DNA of 64,000 nt from Pseudomonas paraglycinae. GTDB taxonomy: Bacteria > Pseudomonadota > Gammaproteobacteria > Pseudomonadales > Pseudomonadaceae. The translations under genes were made by a program, and so were the position numbers. Location: assembly GCF_021601625.1 (NCBI RefSeq), contig NZ_BQHR01000004.1, forward strand, positions 310,001 through 374,000, in the 5' to 3' direction. Shown in pieces: positions 1-7,266 of the stretch. The notes under the pieces were generated by a model. It was not told where the DNA came from and did no database searches. It saw nothing but the letters and a program-made list of their open reading frames with translations. How positions within the stretch are numbered: position 1 is the stretch's first letter; each line of letters begins with the position of its first letter.

Positions 1-918
1 GAGTGGAATGACAAGTTCCGCGACACCGTACGTGCCTTCTGGAAAGGCGACGATGGGCAGCTCGCCGACTTCGCCAGCCGCATGACCGCCTCCGGGGAAA
101 TGTTCAACCAGCGCGGTCGCCGGCCTTATTCTTCGGTCAACTTCGTCACTGCTCACGACGGTTTCACCCTTAACGATCTGGTGTCGTACAACGACAAGCA
201 CAACGAGGCCAACGACGAAAACAATCAGGACGGCAGCAACAACAACCTGTCCTGGAACCACGGCGTCGAAGGCCCTACCGATGACCCGGAAATCAACGCG
301 CTGCGCCACCGGCAGATGCGCAATTTCTTCGCCACCCTGCTGCTGTCCCAAGGCACGCCGATGCTGGTGGCCGGTGACGAATTCGCCCGCACCCAGGACG
401 GCAACAACAACGCCTATTGCCAGGACAGCGAGATCGGCTGGGTCAACTGGGACCTGAGCGAGGACGGCAAGGCGCTGCTGAAATTCGTCAAACGCCTGAT
501 CAAGTTGCGCCTGGCCTACCCGATCCTGCGACGCGGGCGTTTCCTGGTCGGCGAATACAACGAGGACATCGGCGTCAAGGACGTGACCTGGCTTGCGCCG
601 GACGCCACGGAAATGACCACCGAGCACTGGCATGACGCGCAGAACCGCTGCATGGGCATGTTGCTTGACGGTCGTGCCCAGGAAACCGGGATCCGCCGCA
701 AGGGTGCCGACGCCACGTTACTGCTGGTGGTCAACGCCCATCACGACATCGTCAACTTCACCTTGCCGGAAGTGCCTGAAGGCAGTTTCTGGACGTGCAT
801 GATCGATACCAACCAGCCATCGATCCGTGGCCAGGAGCGTTTTGAGTTCGGTCACGAGTACTCGGTCACCGGACGCTCGCTGCTGCTGTTTGAACTGCAA
901 CGCGAAGAAGAGGACTGA
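1..918 (+). CDS. glgX: Glycogen debranching enzyme GlgX, C-terminal part
   Basis: The reading frame is open from the first base of the window, so only the last 305 codons are present. GlgX is a GH13 isoamylase-type enzyme that cuts alpha-1,6 branches of glycogen in the cytoplasm. The translation carries the family's C-terminal half: FVTAHDGFTLNDLVSYNDKH near residue 47, with the conserved HD of the GH13 active site, then GTPMLVAGDEFARTQDGNNN, followed by the C-terminal beta domain. It fits with glgB, treS and glgE further along on the other strand. The next gene begins 1 base after its TGA, so it probably shares a transcript with the downstream cassette. Confidence 0.95.
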   Translation, partial: EWNDKFRDTVRAFWKGDDGQLADFASRMTASGEMFNQRGRRPYSSVNFVTAHDGFTLNDLVSYNDKHNEANDENNQDGSNNNLSWNHGVEGPTDDPEINALRHRQMRNFFATLLLSQGTPMLVAGDEFARTQDGNNNAYCQDSEIGWVNWDLSEDGKALLKFVKRLIKLRLAYPILRRGRFLVGEYNEDIGVKDVTWLAPDATEMTTEHWHDAQNRCMGMLLDGRAQETGIRRKGADATLLLVVNAHHDIVNFTLPEVPEGSFWTCMIDTNQPSIRGQERFEFGHEYSVTGRSLLLFELQREEED

Positions 919-919
919 C

Positions 920-1918
920 ATGGACTTGCCCGTCTATCTCTCACGGCACGCGCCGGACTACCGCGACACTGCCGCCCTCGGCCTGTGTCTGCGGCAACTG
1001 GTCGAGGCCGGCCTCGATCGCCTGCCGTTACCCGGCAGCGGTCGTACGCTGGAGCGCTGGCAACGGCTGTCCGAGGTCGGTGGGCACGATCTGGGGCTGT
1101 GCAAACTCTACGAAGGCCATACCGATGCGTTGGCAATCATCGAACAACTCGGTGGCTCGCCGACGCCCGGCAGCACGTGGGGCATGTGGGCAGCCGAACC
1201 ACCGCAGGCGCGGGTGCGGGTCAGCCGCTCGGGGCAACTGGTGCGGTTGAATGGACGCAAGGCCTGGTGCTCCGGAGCGGCAGTGCTCAGTCATGCCCTG
1301 CTGACGGCGTGGGATGAGGACGATCGCCAGCAACTGGTGGCCGTGGCCCTCGACCAACCGGGCGTGACCGTCACCGATCAAGGCTGGCAAGCGGTCGGCA
1401 TGGCGGCCACCGGCAGCGTCGAGGTGCTGTTCGACGAAGTCGAGGCGCAGGCGATAGGCGATCCTGGCGACTACCTGCAACGTCCGGGGTTCTGGCACGG
1501 CGGGATCGGGATTGCCGCGTGCTGGTACGGCGCCGCGAGGGAAATCGGTGAACAGCTGCGCCAGCAATGTGCCCGACGTGAAGAACCCCATTCGCTGGCC
1601 AGTCTCGGCGCCGTCGACAGCGCCTTGCACGCCGCAGCTCAAGCGCTGCGCGTCAGTGCGCTGGACATCGACAGCAATCCCCACGCCAACGCCGAGTTGC
1701 TGGCCCGCCGTGTACGCGCCGTGGTCGAAGATGCCGCCGAACAGGTCATTCGCGAGACAGGTCGGGCGCTCGGTGCCGGGCCGTTCTGCAAGGATCCGCA
1801 CTTTGCCCGCCTGGCGGCCGACTTGCCGGTTTACCTGCGCCAGAGCCACGCTGAACGCGATCTGGCAGCACTGGGCCGATTGATTTCGCAGCACCCACGC
1901 GAGGGTTGGGCCCTATGA
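920..1918 (+). CDS. Acyl-CoA dehydrogenase-like protein
   Basis: A 332-residue protein beginning MDLPVYLSRH. The ATG at 920 lies 1 base after the glgX stop, showing translational coupling. The middle beta region (GRKAWCSGAAVLSHALL, then VAVALDQPGV and WQAVGMAATGS) and the helical C-terminal region resemble the acyl-CoA dehydrogenase fold, but it is shorter than typical ~380-residue members and its N-terminal helical domain is reduced. The classical Tyr-Glu-Gly catalytic loop is absent; the equivalent stretch reads RQSHAERDLAALG. It may therefore be an FAD-dependent oxidoreductase on an unusual substrate. It overlaps the next gene by an ATGA and heads a four-gene cassette. The true reaction is unknown. 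Confidence 0.75.
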   Translation: MDLPVYLSRHAPDYRDTAALGLCLRQLVEAGLDRLPLPGSGRTLERWQRLSEVGGHDLGLCKLYEGHTDALAIIEQLGGSPTPGSTWGMWAAEPPQARVRVSRSGQLVRLNGRKAWCSGAAVLSHALLTAWDEDDRQQLVAVALDQPGVTVTDQGWQAVGMAATGSVEVLFDEVEAQAIGDPGDYLQRPGFWHGGIGIAACWYGAAREIGEQLRQQCARREEPHSLASLGAVDSALHAAAQALRVSALDIDSNPHANAELLARRVRAVVEDAAEQVIRETGRALGAGPFCKDPHFARLAADLPVYLRQSHAERDLAALGRLISQHPREGWAL

Positions 1919-2673
1919 AGCGCAATCCGATTGTCGGCGAAGGCACCTCCCTGCAGGAATGGCAGAGCTCACGTCATCTGGCAGCGGTAGACAGTATCGA
2001 CATTCTTGATCTGGTACCGCCGGGATCGCGAGCGGTGGTGATTGCGCCGCACCCCGACGATGAAGTGCTCGGTTGCGGCGGGCTGTTGCAACAGCTCGCC
2101 GCCGCGGGGCGCACGCTGCAACTGATTTCGGTCACCGATGGCAGCGCCAGCCATCCAGGTTCGGAGCGCTGGCCGGTGGAGCGCTTGAGCGTGGTGCGCC
2201 CGCAGGAATCCGCCGAAGCCCTGCGTCGTCTTGGCCTGCCCATGCATCAGGTGCAATGGCTGCGCGGCGGCTTCCCCGACACCCAGGTCGCCGCGCGCGA
2301 ATCGATGCTGTGTGAATACCTGACCCGCTACCTGCAACCCGACGACGTGATCTTCACCACCTGGCGCGAAGACGGCCACAGCGACCACGAAGCCGTCGGT
2401 CGCGCCAGCGTCGAGGCTGCGCGCCGGGTGGGTGCAATTTGCCACGAGCTGCCGGTCTGGACCTGGCACTGGGCAACGCCCGAAGACGCCATCGTGCCTT
2501 GGGAACGGGCGCGCAAAATCCTGCTCAGACCGGAGCAGGTCGCACGCAAACGCCATGCGGTGCACGCCTTCGCCAGCCAGCTGGAGGGTGATCCCGACGC
2601 AGGCCTGGCCCCGGTGCTCAAACCCTATGTCATCGATCGACTGCTGCAACCGTTCGAGGTGGTCTTTCTATGA
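1915..2673 (+). CDS. PIG-L family N-deacetylase (intact catalytic motifs)
   Basis: A 252-residue protein of the GlcNAc-PI de-N-acetylase / MshB / LmbE family, zinc enzymes that remove N-acetyl groups from amino sugars. The signature APHPDDEVLGCGG lies near residue 44: His and the second Asp are the expected zinc ligands and the first Asp the general base. A second motif, REDGHSDHEAVG, supplies the third zinc His and the oxyanion-side His. I chose the ATG at 1915 because it overlaps the upstream stop as ATGA; a TTG at 1906 is less likely. It is coupled at its 3' end to the methyltransferase by another ATGA. The acetylated substrate is unknown, probably the product of the glycosyltransferase two genes on. 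Confidence 0.85.
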   Translation: MKRNPIVGEGTSLQEWQSSRHLAAVDSIDILDLVPPGSRAVVIAPHPDDEVLGCGGLLQQLAAAGRTLQLISVTDGSASHPGSERWPVERLSVVRPQESAEALRRLGLPMHQVQWLRGGFPDTQVAARESMLCEYLTRYLQPDDVIFTTWREDGHSDHEAVGRASVEAARRVGAICHELPVWTWHWATPEDAIVPWERARKILLRPEQVARKRHAVHAFASQLEGDPDAGLAPVLKPYVIDRLLQPFEVVFL

Positions 2674-3269
2674 GTGTCGAGGATCGCTACTTCGAAGGCC
2701 TGTTCGCCGGCAATAACGACCCCTGGGGATTTCGCCAGCGCTGGTACGAGCAGCGCAAACGCCTCGTGACCCTGGCGGCCCTGCCCCGCCCGCATTACCG
2801 GACGATTTTCGAACCCGGTTGCGCCAACGGCGAACTGAGCGCCGCGCTGGCCGAACGCTGTGATCGGCTGTTGTGCTGCGACACAAGCGCCGCCGCGGTC
2901 AATCTGGCGCGCACCCGGCTGAGCCTGTTCGACCACGCCGAAGTCCGTCAATGTCGGTTGCCTGGCGACTGGCCGGCGGAAAAATTCGACCTGATCGTAT
3001 TCAGCGAAATCGGCTACTACCTCGACCGGCAGGATCTGACGGAGGTCATCCATCGCATCAGTGATTCATTGACGGCAGACGGGCAATTACTGGCCTGTCA
3101 CTGGCGCCCGGTTATCGAAGGCTGCCCGCTTAATGCCCGACAGGTTCACGACCTGATTCACGAACAGTTGCACCTGCCGCGAGTGGTCCTGCATCAGGAA
3201 GCGGATTTTCTGCTGGAAGTCTGGAGTCGCGAACCTCGTTCGGTGGCCGCGCTGGAGGGGTTGCGATGA
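2670..3269 (+). CDS. NodS-like class I SAM-dependent methyltransferase
   Basis: A 199-residue methyltransferase. The N-terminal YFEGLFAGNNDPWGFRQRWY, the SAM motif FEPGCANGELSAALAERCDR (residues about 49-68), the acidic end of strand 2 (CCDTSAAAV) and FDLIVFSEIGYYLDRQDL match the layout of the NodS family, whose founder N-methylates deacetylated Nod-factor precursors in rhizobia. Start overlaps the deacetylase stop (ATGA) and its own stop overlaps the glycosyltransferase start, so all four genes are translationally coupled. The neighbouring deacetylase would expose the free amine such an enzyme needs, but N-methylation here is an inference. Confidence 0.8.
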   Translation: MSVEDRYFEGLFAGNNDPWGFRQRWYEQRKRLVTLAALPRPHYRTIFEPGCANGELSAALAERCDRLLCCDTSAAAVNLARTRLSLFDHAEVRQCRLPGDWPAEKFDLIVFSEIGYYLDRQDLTEVIHRISDSLTADGQLLACHWRPVIEGCPLNARQVHDLIHEQLHLPRVVLHQEADFLLEVWSREPRSVAALEGLR

Positions 3270-3925
3270 TTGGCATCCTGATCCCGGCACACAACGAAGA
3301 AGAGTGGCTCGATGACTGCCTGCACGCCGCCTTGCGCGCCGCCGGGCATCCGATGCTGGCCGGTGAGCCGGTGGAGGTCCTGGTGGTACTCGACAGTTGT
3401 ACCGACCGTTCGGCGCACATCGTCAGCCAGTATCCGGTGCAGGCGCTGAGCATTGATGCCCGCAATGTCGGCCAGGCCCGGGCCATCGGCGCGCAACAAC
3501 TGCTTGATCGGGGTGCTCGCTGGATTTCCTGCTCCGACGCCGACAGCCGCGTCGCCGAAGACTGGCTGGTGGAACAACTGGGATTGGGCACCGATGCGGT
3601 ATGCGGCACGGTGACGGTCGAGCGCTGGCATGAAACGTTCGATGAAGCCGCGCAGATTCGCTATCACGGTCATTACCAGGCCTGTGAAGGTCACCGGCAC
3701 ATCCATGGCGCCAATCTGGGTGTCAGCGCGCAAGCCTACGTGCGCGCCGGCGGCTTCGAACCGTTGTCCTGTGACGAAGATGTGCAGCTGGTGCGCCAAC
3801 TGGAGCTTTGCGGGGCCAGCATCGCCTGGAGCCATCGCCCGCAAGTCATCACCAGCGCCCGTCTGGACAGTCGCGCACGCGGCGGTTTTGGCGACTATCT
3901 GCGACAGCTGGCACAGACTGAATAA
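3266..3925 (+). CDS. Family 2 glycosyltransferase
   Basis: A 219-residue GT-A fold glycosyltransferase. The N-terminal ILIPAHNEEEWLDDCL is the nucleotide-sugar binding strand, followed by VVLDSCTDRS; CSDADSR (near residue 91) supplies the metal-binding DxD, and HGANLGVSAQAYVRAGGF with CDEDVQLV supplies the acceptor site and catalytic acidic residues. No transmembrane helix is visible, so it should be cytosolic or peripheral. It is the last gene of the coupled cassette. Donor and acceptor cannot be read from sequence; an N-acetyl amino sugar would suit the neighbouring deacetylase. Confidence 0.85.
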   Translation: MIGILIPAHNEEEWLDDCLHAALRAAGHPMLAGEPVEVLVVLDSCTDRSAHIVSQYPVQALSIDARNVGQARAIGAQQLLDRGARWISCSDADSRVAEDWLVEQLGLGTDAVCGTVTVERWHETFDEAAQIRYHGHYQACEGHRHIHGANLGVSAQAYVRAGGFEPLSCDEDVQLVRQLELCGASIAWSHRPQVITSARLDSRARGGFGDYLRQLAQTE

Positions 3926-4102
3926 AAAAAAGCGGATCAGCTTGATCTGTGACGCGACGAACTGTCCTTCTTGAGCAATACTCTGCAGCGCAGCAATCCA
4001 GGGTTCGGAGCGCTGCAGGGCTATCCACCAGCCTTCACGGGTCGTACACGCCTCTCATGGCGCGCACGACTGAGGGCGAGACACAACAAGGATGTATCAC
4101 TC

Positions 4103-4864
4103 ATGAAACCGTTATCCCTCAGCGAGAGCGGCCTGCCGGCGCAGATCTGGAACAGTGCCGCGCAGCTCGACAACATTCCCGTCATCAACACCCACACATT
4201 GGTTCCACCCGGTGCCCGCGCCGTGGTCATCGCCCCGCACCCCGGCGATGAAGTGGTGACCTGCGGCGGCCTGCTGCAACTGCTTTCCAGCCTCGGCCAT
4301 CCCTTGCAACTGCTGTCGATCACCGATGGCAGCGCCAGTCATCCGGGCTCTCGCCAGTGGTCGGAAAAACGCCTGAGCGTGTTCCGTCCACAGGAAAGCG
4401 TCGAAGCGCTACGCCGCCTGGGTTTGCCGATGCACAGCCTGAAGTGGGTGCGCGGCGGTTTCACCGACAACGCCCTGCACGATCAGGAATCTCAACTGAC
4501 CGAATTCATCGCCCGCTACCTGCGTCCTGGTGATGTGGTTTTCAGCACCTGGTGTAACGACGGCACCGCTGATCATGAAGTGGTCGGCCGGGCCAGCGCC
4601 AAAGCCGCACAACAGGTCGGCGCCACCTACCACGATGTGCCGGTCTGGGCCTGGCACTGGCCGGAACGGGATCAGGCGCAGATTCCTTGGCACCGCGCAC
4701 GCAAGCTGCGCCTCGATACCTGGACCGTTGCGCGCAAGAGCCACGCCACCCATGCCTACGCCAGTCAGCTCAATGGCGAACCGGCGATCGGGATCGCGCC
4801 GCTGCTGCCCAAGTCGATTCTGGAGCGCATGCGCCTGCCCTACGAGATCGTCTTCGTCGATTGA
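4103..4864 (+). CDS. Second PIG-L family protein with degenerate active site
   Basis: A 253-residue paralogue of the deacetylase at 1915-2673, closely similar along its whole length (for example LLSITDGSASHPGSRQWSEK). The first motif reads APHPGDEVVTCGG, so the Asp expected to act as general base is Gly. The second reads CNDGTADHEVVG, so the expected oxyanion-side His is Thr. The three presumed zinc ligands (His, Asp, His) are kept. The protein could therefore bind zinc and substrate while having weak or altered catalysis. I chose the ATG at 4103, preceded by AAGGA at about 4088, since it gives the same length as the paralogue. A strong hairpin follows the stop. Confidence 0.8.
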   Translation: MKPLSLSESGLPAQIWNSAAQLDNIPVINTHTLVPPGARAVVIAPHPGDEVVTCGGLLQLLSSLGHPLQLLSITDGSASHPGSRQWSEKRLSVFRPQESVEALRRLGLPMHSLKWVRGGFTDNALHDQESQLTEFIARYLRPGDVVFSTWCNDGTADHEVVGRASAKAAQQVGATYHDVPVWAWHWPERDQAQIPWHRARKLRLDTWTVARKSHATHAYASQLNGEPAIGIAPLLPKSILERMRLPYEIVFVD

Positions 4865-4873
4865 CGGTCCGTC

Positions 4874-4911
4874 GGGCGCGGGCAGCCACTCAAAGTGAAC
4901 TGCCCGCGCCC
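4874..4911 (+). terminator. GC-rich hairpin after the second PIG-L gene
   Basis: A perfect 12-bp inverted repeat, GGGCGCGGGCAG paired with CTGCCCGCGCCC across a 14-base loop, sits 10 bases after the stop. There is no T-tract, so it may act as an RNA-stabilising or weak terminating structure. Confidence 0.5.
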
Positions 4912-4955
4912 GGATCAGTCGCATGAACAGGCAGTCATGATTCAGAGGAGTGAAC

Positions 4956-5753
4956 GTGTCCAGCGATCCCAAGCGTCATGCCGTCGACGCACAGACCTCG
5001 ACCCCGTCCGCCATCCATCGCCTGCGGGTGCTCACGGTCAATACGCACAAGGGTTTCACCGCGCTCAATCGACGTTTCATCCTTCCGGAATTGCGTGAAG
5101 CGGTGCGCAGCACCTCGGCCGATCTGGTGTTTCTGCAGGAAGTGGTGGGCGAACACGAGCGGCATTCCAGCCGCTACAACGAATGGCCGCAAACTTCGCA
5201 GTACGAATTCCTCGCCGACAGCATGTGGAGCGATTTTGCCTACGGCCGCAATGCGGTCTATCCCGACGGCCATCATGGCAACGCCCTGTTGTCGAAATAC
5301 CCGATCCGCGAATACCGCAACCTCGACGTCTCGATCACCGGCCCGGAACGGCGCGGGCTGTTGCATTGCGTACTGGATGTGCCGGGGCATGCCGAAGTGC
5401 ATGCGATCTGCGTGCACCTGAGCCTGCTCGAAAGCCATCGGCAATTGCAGTTGCAGCTGCTCTGCCAGTTGCTCGAATCGCTGCCCGACGATGCGCCGGT
5501 GATCATCGCCGGTGACTTCAATGACTGGCAGTTGCAAGGCAACGTCGCCCTCGCCCGCCGCGACTACCTGCACGAAGCCTTCGAACGCCATCACGGCCGC
5601 CCGGCGAAGACCTACCCCGCGCGTTTCCCGTTGCTGCGACTGGACCGGATTTATCTGCGCAATGCCAGCAGCCACGACCCGCGGATCCTCGGCAACAAAC
5701 CGTGGACGCATCTCTCGGACCATTTGCCGCTGGCCGTTGAAGTGCATTTGTAG
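4956..5753 (+). CDS. Endonuclease/exonuclease/phosphatase family protein
   Basis: A 265-residue protein of the DNase I-like metal-dependent phosphodiesterase fold. Visible motifs in order are [16 protein letters not shown] with the metal-binding Glu, [22 protein letters not shown] with the catalytic Asp and Asn, and the terminal [11 protein letters not shown] with the catalytic Asp-His. The start is GTG at 4956, placed 5 bases after an AGAGGAG ribosome site; the in-frame GTG at 4950 overlaps that site. From memory, a similar gene (PA2156) sits in the P. aeruginosa glycogen/trehalose region, often beside a cardiolipin synthase-like gene. No signal peptide. The substrate could be DNA or a phospholipid headgroup. 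Confidence 0.85.
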   Translation: MSSDPKRHAVDAQTSTPSAIHRLRVLTVNTHKGFTALNRRFILPELREAVRSTSADLVFLQEVVGEHERHSSRYNEWPQTSQYEFLADSMWSDFAYGRNAVYPDGHHGNALLSKYPIREYRNLDVSITGPERRGLLHCVLDVPGHAEVHAICVHLSLLESHRQLQLQLLCQLLESLPDDAPVIIAGDFNDWQLQGNVALARRDYLHEAFERHHGRPAKTYPARFPLLRLDRIYLRNASSHDPRILGNKPWTHLSDHLPLAVEVHL

Positions 5754-6143
5754 CGCGATACTGACAGCTGTCTTCACCCAAAAAGCCATGCAAAACCGGT
5801 TGCCACATTCGGTTTCGCAGACCGGCTGTCGGCTGTAAAACGTCTCTGCATCGCGGCTTTCGCAGCCATTGGCTCTACAAACCAGCACTTAGATAAATAC
5901 GCAAAAACATAAGCTTGCATCACCCGTTTTGACCCGACCACTCATCGTCCAATTTCTTGACGCAAGGGCCCCGGTCTTCTTAGCTCTACCTTACTACCCC
6001 CGGAAATACTACTCGGGGCGAACCTCAGGCCACTCGTCAAAACGGGCGGCCTCGGGCTCGCCACGCTCCATTCGGTCGCCCCTCGTTCGGGGTAGGAGAG
6101 ACGCCAAGGCGAGATACCACATGCGCTAGCAAGGTAGAACTCC
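5754..6143. other. 390-bp gap without a convincing gene
   Basis: No reading frame here has both a ribosome site and family resemblance; the best, a 66-codon frame at 5929, looks spurious. A TTGACG hexamer at 5957 could be a -35 element for the beta-barrel gene but I see no good -10 at 16-18 bases. A small CCCC/GGGG hairpin lies near 6079-6092. The stretch from about 5980 is probably the 5' leader of the gene at 6144. Confidence 0.4.
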
Positions 6144-7214
6144 ATGAAAACCTCACTCACCCCACAAGAGATCAAAGTCACGTTCTGCACCGTTTCAAGT
6201 TCTATCTTGCTGTGCTCGTCCATGGAGGCGCAGGCGGGTCCTGTGGCGGACGAGGCGACGCCCTGGTATCGCCAGGACATTCCCGTCATGACCCTCCCCG
6301 CCACGGTCGTGACCCCGGGGCCGCAACGGCTGAGCTCACAGCCGGATCTGCGCGGCACAAAGCTGATCACCGAAGACCTCGCACCCTCGGCCTGGGATCA
6401 ACTCTACGGACAGACGTCCCGCCAGGCGCAAACCGACGTCCTCAGCCCGGGCTTCGCCACGTCCGGCACTGGCGACTTCAAAGGTCCCGCCGTGCTGACC
6501 CTGAAAAGCAGCAGCGGCCACACCCAGCAGCTCGGCCTGATCGGCGGGGTCAATCAGATCAAGGCCAATGGCAGCAGACTGATCACCAGCCGCGCCCTCG
6601 CCGATCCGAACACCGACACCCTCAACCTGCAAGGTCAGAGCCTGGGCGCCTACTACAGCTTGAGTGGCCCACAGGGCTGGCACGTTGACTTGTCGGCCAG
6701 TGGCGGTCGGGTCAGCGGTTTCAGTCGTAACGAGCAAGGTGCACGCCTGGCCACCGAAGGCAGCGCGATGACGCTGTCGGTGGAAGGTGGCTTCCCGATC
6801 GGTCTGGGTGAAAACTGGGTGGTTGAACCGCAAGCGCAATTGATCAACCAGCGCATCACTCTGGATACGCCGTACGCAGGCTCGGGCAACGCCTCTTCCA
6901 GTGACATTACATCGTGGAGCGGCCGGGTCGGTGCGCGCTTGAAAGGCAGCTACGATCTGAACGGGTTGCCCGTTGAGCCCTACGTGCGCACGAACCTGTG
7001 GCACACGGTGTACACCGGCGACACGGTGACGCTGGATCAGGTGGACAAGATCAGCAGCAGCCGCAAGTCCTCGACCGTGGAGGTCGGACTGGGGTTGGTG
7101 GCGAGAATGACGCCGACGGTGAGTCTGTATGTCAGCGCCGATTACAGCAGCGACGTGGATGACAACGATCTGAACGGGTTGATTGGCAGCCTGGGGGTCC
7201 GGATGCGCTGGTGA
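6144..7214 (+). CDS. Autotransporter-type outer-membrane beta-barrel protein
   Basis: A 356-residue protein that looks like an autotransporter beta-domain. The N-terminus (MKTSLTPQEIK then a hydrophobic stretch ending SSMEAQAG) reads as a long signal sequence. About 65 residues follow, then a region of alternating amphipathic strands from about residue 120 to the end, with LGAYYSLSGPQGWHVDLSAS, GRVGARLKGSYDLNG and VEPYVRTNLWHTV typical of these barrels. The chain ends GVRMRW, an aromatic C-terminus expected for Bam-assembled barrels. Usual autotransporters carry several hundred residues of passenger ahead of the barrel; here almost none is present, so it may be a stand-alone barrel or a remnant of a larger gene. 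Confidence 0.7.
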   Translation: MKTSLTPQEIKVTFCTVSSSILLCSSMEAQAGPVADEATPWYRQDIPVMTLPATVVTPGPQRLSSQPDLRGTKLITEDLAPSAWDQLYGQTSRQAQTDVLSPGFATSGTGDFKGPAVLTLKSSSGHTQQLGLIGGVNQIKANGSRLITSRALADPNTDTLNLQGQSLGAYYSLSGPQGWHVDLSASGGRVSGFSRNEQGARLATEGSAMTLSVEGGFPIGLGENWVVEPQAQLINQRITLDTPYAGSGNASSSDITSWSGRVGARLKGSYDLNGLPVEPYVRTNLWHTVYTGDTVTLDQVDKISSSRKSSTVEVGLGLVARMTPTVSLYVSADYSSDVDDNDLNGLIGSLGVRMRW

Positions 7215-7226
7215 CTTCTTCTGCAT

Positions 7227-7257
7227 GATCGTTCCCACGCTCTGCGTGGGAACGATC
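7227..7257. repeat. Solo palindrome of the GATCGTTCCCACGC repeat family
   Basis: A single 31-base palindromic arm: GATCGTTCCCACGC, a CTG-type loop, and its complement. It lies between the convergent beta-barrel and glgB genes and could serve as a bidirectional transcription stop. Confidence 0.85.
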
Positions 7258-7266
7258 TCGCGTGGG

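Noticed and set aside
3926-4102. Longer N-terminus for the second PIG-L protein from a start near 3971
   Set aside because: The extra 44 residues have no counterpart in the paralogue, and a good AAGGA precedes the ATG at 4103.
5929-6129. A 66-codon plus-strand frame in the gap ahead of the barrel gene
   Set aside because: No ribosome site and no recognisable sequence features.
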